Shown here: piece by piece, positions 1 to 6,287 of the stretch | How positions within the stretch are numbered: the stretch's first letter is position 1 | Layout: each line of letters starts with the position of its first letter | Source of the DNA: Pseudomonadota bacterium | Lineage (GTDB): Bacteria; Pseudomonadota; Gammaproteobacteria; Steroidobacterales; Steroidobacteraceae | NCBI GenBank assembly: GCA_021838065.1 | Contig: JAKCEJ010000028.1 | Coordinates: 1 to 15,888 of the forward strand | Direction of reading: 5' to 3' | DNA length: 15,888 nt | Made by a program: the position numbers and the translations under genes | The notes under the pieces: generated by a model | Seen by the model: only the letters and a program-made list of their open reading frames with translations | The model's database searches: none | What the model was told of the DNA's origin: nothing

Positions 1-2
1 CG

Positions 3-698
3 ACCGGCTCGCAGCAGCTGCCGTGGGTGCCGATTGCGACCCTGCAGGTTGGCGGGATCGTCAGACGCGATCTGCGCATGCCGATCTGCAGCAGCCCGGT
101 GCTGGGCGGCCTCGACGGCATTCTCGGCATGGCCGGCTTTGGCGAGGTGAGCGTGAAGGTCGATTTTCACCACAATCAGGTGATCATCGGCCCCTCGAAC
201 GGTGCCTCGCTCGGCGGCTTCCTGGACATCCACGCGCGGCGCACTGCCGGCAGTCTGCTCATGATCCCGGCCCGTGTCGGTGACGTTCGGGTTGAGGCGG
301 TCATCGACACGGGCGCCGCAGTGACCCTGGGCAACTTGGCGCTGCACGCCGCGCTGTTGCGGGATGCCGCACGCAAGGGTACGAGCACGAAGATCTTCGG
401 CGTGACGCGGCAGGTCTCCAACGGAGGTCTCGTGGCCGCCCCCACGATCTATCTCGGGCCGGCCGCGATCCGCAACCTCGCGATCGTGTATGCGGACATT
501 CCCATATTCAGGACCTGGCACCTGGAGAAGACGCCCGCGATCATCATCGGCATGAATGTGCTGGGCACGGTCGATGCGATGGTGCTGGACTATCCGCGCG
601 CCCGGGTCTACCTCCTGCCCCCGGCGGCGAAGCGGGTATCGGTGTCGGTGAGCGACATGTATGTCGGAAGCCCTCTCATGAACGGCGGGAGCGACTGA
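3..698 (+). CDS. Retropepsin-like aspartic protease, tandem domains (5' end missing)
   Basis: The frame is open to the left edge, so the gene starts outside the window; the GTG at 27 is only the first start-like codon seen. The visible N-terminal part, with GLDGILGM followed by a V-x-V-DF-x5-QVIIG pattern, looks like the second half of one retropepsin-like domain. A second domain follows. It has the catalytic-type motif VIDTGA (Asp at residue 94 counted from the GTG at 27) and, about 75 residues later, a hydrophobic stretch ending IIIGMNVLG, the pattern of the second flap/hydrophobic-Gly element. Bacterial proteins with two such domains are usually secreted or periplasmic and mostly uncharacterised. 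No signal peptide can be seen because the N terminus is missing. I am sure of the fold assignment but not of the substrate. Confidence 0.8.
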   Translation, partial: TGSQQLPWVPIATLQVGGIVRRDLRMPICSSPVLGGLDGILGMAGFGEVSVKVDFHHNQVIIGPSNGASLGGFLDIHARRTAGSLLMIPARVGDVRVEAVIDTGAAVTLGNLALHAALLRDAARKGTSTKIFGVTRQVSNGGLVAAPTIYLGPAAIRNLAIVYADIPIFRTWHLEKTPAIIIGMNVLGTVDAMVLDYPRARVYLLPPAAKRVSVSVSDMYVGSPLMNGGSD

Positions 699-983
699 GC
701 GCCCGGAGGCGGCGGAGCGATTCGCCGCTGCTAGACTCGCTGCGCCGCCCGACCCCGGGCCAGCCGCCGCAGCCGAAGGCCGGGCCTTTCCTGGCCGGCC
801 TCGGCGATCCGGCCTGTGTCGACGCCGCTCGCCATGGCGAATGGCTCGTGCGTCGGCACGGCAACCTGGCGCGCAGGGCTGAATCTGTCGGCGCGTGGGC
901 CCGGCGCCTGAGCCTGCGATCGCCCGAGGTTAACCGAAGCTCAAGCCCCTGCGGCGGAAGGACTCCGCGGCCGGGAACGCCTG
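699..983. other. Intergenic region without a confident gene
   Basis: There is no convincing start codon with a ribosome binding site here. A 6-bp inverted repeat (GCGGCG at 709-714, CGCCGC at 723-728) follows the protease stop but has no T-run, so it is at best a weak terminator. An extended -10-like TGC-TAGACT lies at 729-737. The plus frame through 734 stays open to 1020 with mostly G or C in third positions and could be a remnant of a coding region, but I recognise nothing in it. Confidence 0.4.
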
Positions 984-1013
984 TTGACACAAGTCCGCAC
1001 CGGGGATCATACT
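984..1013 (+). promoter_or_regulatory. Promoter of the ArsR/SRPBCC operon, probably leaderless
   Basis: A perfect -35 TTGACA (984-989) is followed after 18 bases by a -10-like CATACT (1008-1013). Transcription would start around 1020-1021, on the ATG of the regulator itself. No Shine-Dalgarno sequence lies in the few bases left before the ATG, which fits a leaderless mRNA. Confidence 0.6.
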
Positions 1014-1020
1014 TTCCACA

Positions 1021-1389
1021 ATGGTGAGGTATGACGCAAAGGCCGACGAAGAACGTCTGAATCTCATCTTCTCGGCGTTGAGTGATCCAACGCGCCGCGC
1101 CATCCTTGCCCGACTGGAGAGGGAGCCCAGGCTGTCCATCAGCCAGTTGGCCGAGCCCTTCGCCATTCAGTTGCCGGCGGTCCTGAAGCACTTGGGGGTG
1201 CTGTCCGAAGTCGGGCTCATCCGCCGCGCCAAGAGCGGCCGAACGGTCTGGGTGGAAATTGAGGCTGGATCGATGAAGGCCGCGATGGATTGGCTTGAAC
1301 GCCATCGGATTTTCTGGTCCTCGAGCCTCGATCGGCTGGTCAAGTATGCAGAAGCCCGGGAAAGGCAGACGGAAGGTAAGGGAAAATGA
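1021..1389 (+). CDS. ArsR-family winged-helix transcriptional regulator
   Basis: This 122-residue protein has the ArsR layout: an N-terminal helix, the signature ALSDPTRRAIL (residues 19-29), then a helix-turn-helix at about 39-68 (SISQLAEPF, turn, PAVLKHLGVL) and a beta-wing (GLIRRAKSGRTVWVEI). There is no Cys-x-Cys metal site, so it belongs with the non-metal ArsR proteins that are typically paired with SRPBCC-domain genes. Its stop overlaps the start of the downstream SRPBCC gene by 4 nt (ATGA), which indicates translational coupling. It probably represses its own operon. The ATG at 1021 is supported by the promoter placed exactly one transcription-start distance upstream. Family assignment is firm; the inducer is unknown. 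Confidence 0.93.
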   Translation: MVRYDAKADEERLNLIFSALSDPTRRAILARLEREPRLSISQLAEPFAIQLPAVLKHLGVLSEVGLIRRAKSGRTVWVEIEAGSMKAAMDWLERHRIFWSSSLDRLVKYAEARERQTEGKGK

Positions 1390-1838
1390 CCGAAGCCGTC
1401 CTCGTCCGCCGTATCGCCGCGCGACCCGCGATCGTTTTCGATGCCCTCGTAACGGCGGACGGGATCGCATCGTGGTGGGGCCCTGACGATTTGCCGGTCA
1501 TATCCGCAACGGCCGAGCCTCGAGTGAACGGAGACTTTCGAGTGCGCTTTCGCCGGGCGGATGGGCGCGAGCACCAGTGCGCCGGCGAGTTCCTCGAGAT
1601 CGACAGGCCCAAGCGGGTCGTCATGAGCTGGCGCTGGGAGGAGGGCGGCGAGCCCGATGAGGCGGGCAACGTCTCCCGACTCGAGTTCAAACTGCGTGCG
1701 ATCGACACGGGAACGGAGCTCACGTTGATCCATTCCGCCTTGCGCAGCGAGGTCTCGGCCCGCAGTCACGAATCCGGCTGGGGCGGCGCTCTGAAGAAGC
1801 TTCTGCGGGGTTATCCCCAGGCGCGCGGGGCTGCGTGA
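1386..1838 (+). CDS. SRPBCC family protein (AHSA1/START-like)
   Basis: This 150-residue protein has the AHSA1-type pattern: an N-terminal strand with RRIAARPAIVFDALVTADGIASWWGP (helix-grip start), a central acidic strand region ending GEFLEIDRPKRVVMSWRWE, and a C-terminal half with TELTLIHSALRSEV followed by a long helix with SGWGGALKKLL. The Trp-Trp-Gly-Pro and the SGW of the last helix are typical of the family. The fold forms a hydrophobic cavity that binds small lipophilic ligands. It overlaps the ArsR gene by 4 nt, the usual arrangement for this pair. The ligand and physiological role cannot be read from the sequence. Confidence 0.92.
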   Translation: MTEAVLVRRIAARPAIVFDALVTADGIASWWGPDDLPVISATAEPRVNGDFRVRFRRADGREHQCAGEFLEIDRPKRVVMSWRWEEGGEPDEAGNVSRLEFKLRAIDTGTELTLIHSALRSEVSARSHESGWGGALKKLLRGYPQARGAA

Positions 1839-1878
1839 GCCTGATCCGCGTCCTCGCTCTGGATATGGAGTTGGTTCC

Positions 1879-2595
1879 GTGACGAAGCACCCGCTATCCC
1901 GACATCTCCCCTGCGTGGTACTTGCATCACTGTTGGCGGGATTCCAGACGGGGAGTGCCTTGGCGGCGGCCCCTGAGGTCCCAGGCTCTGCCGCAGCCCG
2001 TTTTGGGCACTATTTCATGGCCAGCAGGGAGGACGAGATCGCACTTGCCCGCAGCGCAGCGCCGCCGTCGATCTCGTCTCTTGCTGCGGTCCTAATCCTC
2101 GCAGCGCACGGTTATGTCACAGCGGCAAAGGGCAGGAATGGCTTCGTGTGCATCGTCGAGCGGTCCTGGGCCAACCCGGTGGGCGCCAAGCGCGCGAAAT
2201 TCTGGGATCCAAAGTTTCGTGCTCCAATCTGCTTCAACACGGCAGCCGCCCGCTCGGTGCTCCCTCGCTATCTGATGCGGACACGATGGGTGCTCGCCGG
2301 TGCAACCAGGAGCGAAGTACGCCGCCGGAGGGAGGCCTCAAGGGCCGCAGGCAAGCTCGAGGAGCCGGCCTCAGGCGCGATGTCCTACATGATGTCCGAT
2401 AGAGGACGTGGCATCGGCGGCACCGGGCCGTGGCGCCCGCATCTGATGTTCTATTTTCCCCGCGCGCGGGCGCCCGTTTGGGGCGCGAACTCACGTGGTG
2501 CCCCGATCTACTCTGGAACCAGCGACGATACGACCGTGTTCTTCGTCCTTGTGCCCACCTGGTCCGACGGGAAGCCGGCGCCGCGATTCAAATAG
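1879..2595 (+). CDS. Exported protein of unknown function
   Basis: I chose the GTG start at 1879 because GGAG (1867-1870) lies 8 nt upstream and because it gives a clean signal peptide: a short basic start, a hydrophobic core (about residues 10-22), and an Ala-Leu-Ala cleavage region near residues 27-30. The mature protein of roughly 205 residues has a helix (SISSLAAVLILAAHGY), then a conserved-looking core with NGFVCIVERSW and RAPICFN, whose two cysteines could pair in the periplasm, then an Arg-rich helical segment and a C-terminal beta-rich part (HLMFYFPRARAPVWGAN to TVFFVLVPTWSDGK). It sits 40 nt after the SRPBCC gene and may be read from the same transcript. I recall similar hypothetical exported proteins in other bacteria but know of no function. 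Confidence 0.75.
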   Translation: MTKHPLSRHLPCVVLASLLAGFQTGSALAAAPEVPGSAAARFGHYFMASREDEIALARSAAPPSISSLAAVLILAAHGYVTAAKGRNGFVCIVERSWANPVGAKRAKFWDPKFRAPICFNTAAARSVLPRYLMRTRWVLAGATRSEVRRRREASRAAGKLEEPASGAMSYMMSDRGRGIGGTGPWRPHLMFYFPRARAPVWGANSRGAPIYSGTSDDTTVFFVLVPTWSDGKPAPRFK

Positions 2596-3470
2596 CGGCG
2601 GTCCTCGGGGCATAACGGGCCAGCGTCGCCTCATTCGGTCTGTTCACTGACCAAGGCTCCGCGCCGCAAAGACCTCGGGGCGTCGGCTTGACACGGTCTC
2701 GGGCCGCGCGCACACTTTCCGTATTCGGAAAGTGTCACGGAGAGTCCTCTGAATCCCCTGGGTTACTGATCGCGACGGTCCGGTGCCGCGTCATTGCAAA
2801 GGTAGGCCGCCATTGCGGCACGGCCAATCTGATTTGACTGCTCGGCTCAGTCACTGAACGGTCCACGAGCGTGAGCGCCGAACGCCAATCTGTCGAACAT
2901 GCCGGTTCCAAACCCATCGGTGCGGCCTCACTCAGGAACTTCGGCCGCGAGCGGCTCCGCCCAGCGCCCGCCGGGCGAGCTCCACCGACACCGTTTCGAA
3001 GTCGCTGCCCGCGGGCAGCCCAGCGCCGTCTGCGGGCGTGGGGGAATCGTACCGACCTGCGCAGCCTGCGGGTCCAGGGCGATCCCGCGGCAACGCATCT
3101 CGCCAACAGCGGATACATGCCTGGCCAGCCCAACGGTGTGCGCGGCGCTCGAGCGCACGCGGGCCCTGCCGCGGTCGAAAGCCGCGACTGCCTCGCCGAT
3201 ACCAATCCCTGCACCATGGCCGCAGTGGGTGGGGTTCCGGCCTCGCGCGCGACAAGGTCGCATCGACGGTCATGGCGCATCGTTGCACACGGTGAGTCGG
3301 CCTTGTCGCGCCGTTTCTTTTCAGCCCCGCGTCTTCGGTCCCCCAGGCTGCGGATGTCGATCCCCTGGCAGCGGCGACCCTGCCCGGCGAACCGATTCAG
3401 GCGCGAGGATTGCGCAAGCGGCAAGCACGGCGGAGCGCCTTGTTCAGATGTGCATCGAAGCACGGGTGTC
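2596..3470. other. Long intergenic region without a convincing gene
   Basis: Several overlapping open frames occur on both strands from about 2735 to 3480, but all are rich in Arg, Pro, Ala and Ser, lack good ribosome binding sites and show no recognisable domain. The protein-like stretches on the minus strand shift between frames (about 3230 down to 3090 in one, about 3060 down to 2932 in another), which would fit a decayed gene but does not prove one. A perfect 16-bp palindrome, GCTGCCCGCGGGCAGC, lies at 3004-3019. The clearest signal is the promoter/palindrome at 2688-2735, listed separately. Confidence 0.45.
2688..2735 (+). promoter_or_regulatory. Orphan promoter overlapped by a perfect operator-like palindrome
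   Basis: A perfect -35 TTGACA (2688-2693) is followed, 17 bases later, by a weak -10-like CACACT (2711-2716). Overlapping this -10 is a perfect inverted repeat: ACACTTTCCG (2712-2721), four bases, CGGAAAGTGT (2726-2735). An operator in that position would block RNA polymerase. No T-run follows, so a terminator is unlikely. No credible gene starts downstream within several hundred bases. Confidence 0.5.
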
Positions 3471-3475
3471 GGAGG
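3471..3475 (+). promoter_or_regulatory. Ribosome binding site fixing the start of the first MocR gene
   Basis: GGAGG lies 7 nt before the ATG at 3483, the best Shine-Dalgarno match near this gene. It favours this start over the in-frame ATG at 3558. Confidence 0.6.
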
Positions 3476-3482
3476 CCCGTAG

Positions 3483-5015
3483 ATGCCGGAGCGGATAGCG
3501 ATGTGGCGAAGGCCGCGGCCGCCGGCTTCACCGCTCCGATCCGTCGACGGCGCGGCGATGCTGCTGAGGAAATTTCCGCCCGACGGCCGCGGTAGACTCT
3601 ACGAGCAGCTCGCCCGCGTGCTGAGGCGAGCGATCGTCGAAGGTCACTTCCAGGTCGGAGAGCGATTGCCGTCGACGCGGGCGCTGGCCGAAGCCCTCGG
3701 CCTGTCGCGCAATACGGTCACGACCGCCTACGAAATCCTCGGCGCCGGGCAGCTGACGATCTCGCGCGAGCGCCGCGGGACCCGCGTGGCCGAGATTCCC
3801 CTACCGTCACGATCCTCGCCGGTATCACGGGTCGTGGAGCCGCAGTCGCGCTATGCGGCGCGTGTGCGCAAACTTGGGCTGAGTGCACCGGGGCGACAGC
3901 GTGAGAGCCTGCGCTATGACCTGCGCTGCGACCCACCGTTCGCAGCCGAGCTGGTACCGTTGTGGAGGCGCAAGCTTGCGGCAGCCGCGCGGCTCGCTGG
4001 ACCGCGGTACCCTGATTCGCAGGGCTTCCGGCCATTGCGCGCCGCAATTTCCGACTACCTGGCGCGACGCCGTGGAGTGGTGTGCGCGGAGAGCGACATT
4101 CTGATCGTCAGCGGGACGCAGCAGGCCATCACGGTCGCGATTCGCACCGTGCTCGACGAGGGCGATACGGTCGCCATCGAGGATCCTCATTATCCGCATT
4201 TGCTGCAGGCGCTGAGCGCACACGGCGCGGCGGTCGCCGCGGTGCGCACCGACGAGCATGGCATGGTGACGGACGATCTTGCACGACACGACGCCCGGCT
4301 GATCTGTGTCTCGCCGTCGGACCAGTTTCCCGCTGGAGCGGTCATGAGCCTCGAGCGCCGCGCGGCGCTGCTCGATATCGCCTCCCGTCAGGATAGCTGG
4401 ATTCTCGAGGACGACTACAACAGCGAGTTCCACTACCGCGACCAGCCGATTGCGGCGCTGCGTTCCCTCGACGCCTCGGGACGGGTGATCTACGTGGGGA
4501 CATTCTCCAAGACCCTTTTCCCCGCAATGCGGCTCGGCTACATCGTTTGTCCAGCCGGTCTGCGCGACGATCTGTGCGCAATCAAAAGGCTCGATGACCT
4601 CGGCAGCCCGTTGGTGGAGCAGGCGGCCCTGGCGGCTTTCATGCGCACTCGCCAGTTCGAGAATTACCTGCGGCGAATCACTGCTGGGCTTGAATGCCGG
4701 CGCACGGTCTTCGTGGAGTCGCTGCGCCGCCATGGCGGAGAGCGCCTCGCGGTGCAGGAGACACACGCGGGCACTCACGTCGTCGTGTGGCTGCAGCGGT
4801 TGACATACCCCGAGATCACCCGGCTGATCGAGCTCGGAGCCGAGCGCGGCCTCGGTCTGTATCCGATGCACGCGTACTACTTGAATCCCCCGCAGCGCCC
4901 CGGGCTGCTGCTCGGCTACGCCGGATTGCCCGCCGATGCGCTTGAGCGGGCCGGTGAGCTCCTCGGCGAGTGTCTCGATGAGCTCGAACGGCAGGACGAG
5001 AGGCGCCACTTTTGA
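3483..5015 (+). CDS. MocR-type GntR regulator with aminotransferase-like domain (paralogue A)
   Basis: The 510-residue protein has a GntR winged helix at about 38-102 (LYEQLARVLRRAIVEG, then RLPSTRALAEALGLSRNTV) and a fold-type I aminotransferase-like domain from about 135 to the end. The PLP-lysine is in TFSKTLFPAMRLGY, Lys343. The EDDY motif keeps its acidic and Tyr residues, and the C-terminal RPGLLLGYAG is present. MocR proteins such as GabR and PdxR use PLP or its aldimines as effector and control amine, vitamin B6 or membrane genes. Two positions differ from the usual pattern: SPSDQFP where SHQFP is common (Asp280), and EDDYN instead of EDDYD. Length is normal for the family. It lies upstream of the DoxX-like gene and is strongly similar to the minus-strand MocR gene at 6288-7961. 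Confidence 0.93.
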   Translation: MPERIAMWRRPRPPASPLRSVDGAAMLLRKFPPDGRGRLYEQLARVLRRAIVEGHFQVGERLPSTRALAEALGLSRNTVTTAYEILGAGQLTISRERRGTRVAEIPLPSRSSPVSRVVEPQSRYAARVRKLGLSAPGRQRESLRYDLRCDPPFAAELVPLWRRKLAAAARLAGPRYPDSQGFRPLRAAISDYLARRRGVVCAESDILIVSGTQQAITVAIRTVLDEGDTVAIEDPHYPHLLQALSAHGAAVAAVRTDEHGMVTDDLARHDARLICVSPSDQFPAGAVMSLERRAALLDIASRQDSWILEDDYNSEFHYRDQPIAALRSLDASGRVIYVGTFSKTLFPAMRLGYIVCPAGLRDDLCAIKRLDDLGSPLVEQAALAAFMRTRQFENYLRRITAGLECRRTVFVESLRRHGGERLAVQETHAGTHVVVWLQRLTYPEITRLIELGAERGLGLYPMHAYYLNPPQRPGLLLGYAGLPADALERAGELLGECLDELERQDERRHF

Positions 5016-5359
5016 ACGCCGGAGCGTAGACTACCGGCATCCCAACACAGCCAGGCAGACGGTGTGAATCATCAAGAGGGCCGGGCGCCAAGATCGAAAA
5101 AACGGCTCGTCCTTCGGATCGCCAGCCGCCTCCATGCGGCGGCGGCCTACATCCGCAGGCCGTCGTCTGGCACCAGAATTTCTTCCCGTGCTGGCCCTTT
5201 GCGGCCCCGGGCGGTGACGCTAGGGTCTGCTGTGGCGCGGCAGTTCAGCGCGGGTGTCGGTCGGGCGGCTGGAGCGAGAGTGTCAGGCGGCGGCATCTGT
5301 GCCTTAAACGGATCGGCTCTGCCGGGGCAGACTGTTCAACCGAAAAGCAGCAGCAGTCA
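5016..5359. other. Intergenic region between MocR A and the DoxX-like gene
   Basis: A -10-like TAGACT lies at 5027-5032. A near-palindrome, TCTGCC-GG-GGCAGA, lies at 5318-5331, about 30 nt before the next start, and is a candidate regulator site. A 99-codon frame runs from the GTG at 5064 to 5363 and would overlap the next ATG by 4 nt. It lacks a good ribosome binding site and recognisable domains, so I do not call it a gene. No T-rich terminator follows MocR A. Confidence 0.4.
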
Positions 5360-6244
5360 ATGACCAGGGAGAACTCCGAAGCGTCCCCGCATTGGGACCC
5401 AAGCGCGGCGGCAGTCTCGGCGGGATCCGCGGTACTGCCGGTGTCGAAGCTTGCAGCAGTGCGCATTGCGAGCGCCGGCCATGCTGCCTTCGCCGTGATC
5501 CTCATTGCCGTCGGCGTCTGGGGTCTCGCCAGGGGCGGGTTCGTGGGCATCTGGGACTCCGTGCCGCACGGGGTGCCGCTGCGGGAAGCGCTTGCCTACC
5601 TCTGCGCGGCCGTCTCGCTCGCCAGCGGGCTCGGTCTGCTGTGGCGGCCCAGCGCCGCGCCAGCGGCGCGCGGCCTGTTCATTTTTCTTCTGGCCTGGCT
5701 CGTGCTGGTCAAGCTGCCCTACATTTTGCGCACGCCCTGGGTGGAAGTGACCTACGAAAGCTGCGGTGAAACCGCAGTCATCGTCGCGGGCGCATGGGTG
5801 CTGTATGTCGGGTTCGCCGGGCGCTGGGACAGACGGTGGCTCGGGTTCGTGGCCGATGAGCGCGGTGTGCGCCTCGCAAGGCGTCTCTACGGTCTCGCCC
5901 TGGTCGCGTTCGGCCTGTCTCATTTTGCGTATCTGCAACTGACCGCGCCGCTGGTGCCGGCCTGGCTGCCGGCACACGTGGTTTGGGCCTACTTCACGGG
6001 CAGTGCCTATCTCGCGGCCGGTGCCGCCGTGCTCATTGGCGTGTACGCGCGGCTCGCCGCGACACTCTCGGCGGTGCAGATGGGCCTGTTCACGCTGCTG
6101 GTGTGGGTGCCGGTCGTGGCAGCGGGGCGGGCGGGCCTCGGCCAATGGGGCGAGCTTGCCGTGTCCGCGGCGCTGAGCGCCGGCGGGTGGGTGGTGGCCG
6201 AGTCCTATCGCGGCGCGCGATGGCTCGCCGTGGCCCGGCACTAG
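5360..6244 (+). CDS. DoxX-like integral membrane protein with eight predicted helices
   Basis: This 294-residue protein is strongly hydrophobic. I count eight membrane segments at about 36-57, 77-95, 104-123, 137-154, 172-192, 204-226, 230-255 and 262-281, which reads as two four-helix DoxX-like units. The second unit is clearest, with GLSHFAYLQLTAPLVPAWLPAHVVW and GSAYLAAGAAVLIGVYARLAA. DoxX-like proteins are inner-membrane proteins of mostly unknown function, some linked to quinone or thiol redox chemistry. The first 35 residues are polar; no good ribosome binding site precedes the ATG at 5360, so a later start is possible. It lies between two MocR paralogues and is the obvious candidate target of both. 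Confidence 0.8.
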   Translation: MTRENSEASPHWDPSAAAVSAGSAVLPVSKLAAVRIASAGHAAFAVILIAVGVWGLARGGFVGIWDSVPHGVPLREALAYLCAAVSLASGLGLLWRPSAAPAARGLFIFLLAWLVLVKLPYILRTPWVEVTYESCGETAVIVAGAWVLYVGFAGRWDRRWLGFVADERGVRLARRLYGLALVAFGLSHFAYLQLTAPLVPAWLPAHVVWAYFTGSAYLAAGAAVLIGVYARLAATLSAVQMGLFTLLVWVPVVAAGRAGLGQWGELAVSAALSAGGWVVAESYRGARWLAVARH

Positions 6245-6287
6245 CGCCATTGCGCGCACCTCACCCGCGGCTTTCGTCATCCCGCGA

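Noticed and set aside
676..1470. 264-codon minus-strand open frame
   Set aside because: It lies opposite the ArsR and SRPBCC genes, is Arg/Ser-rich and has no recognisable domain.
2868..2935. tRNA-like GGTTC-rich segment; its minus-strand translation resembles spurious proteins seen opposite tRNA genes
   Set aside because: The pairing ends (GTGAG/CTCAC) are only about 63 nt apart and no cloverleaf can be built.
3004..3019. Perfect 16-bp palindrome as an operator
   Set aside because: It is almost pure G and C in GC-rich DNA and has no promoter element next to it; chance is sufficient.
3825..5009. 394-codon minus-strand open frame
   Set aside because: It is a mirror of the MocR A coding sequence, whose domains are unmistakable on the plus strand.
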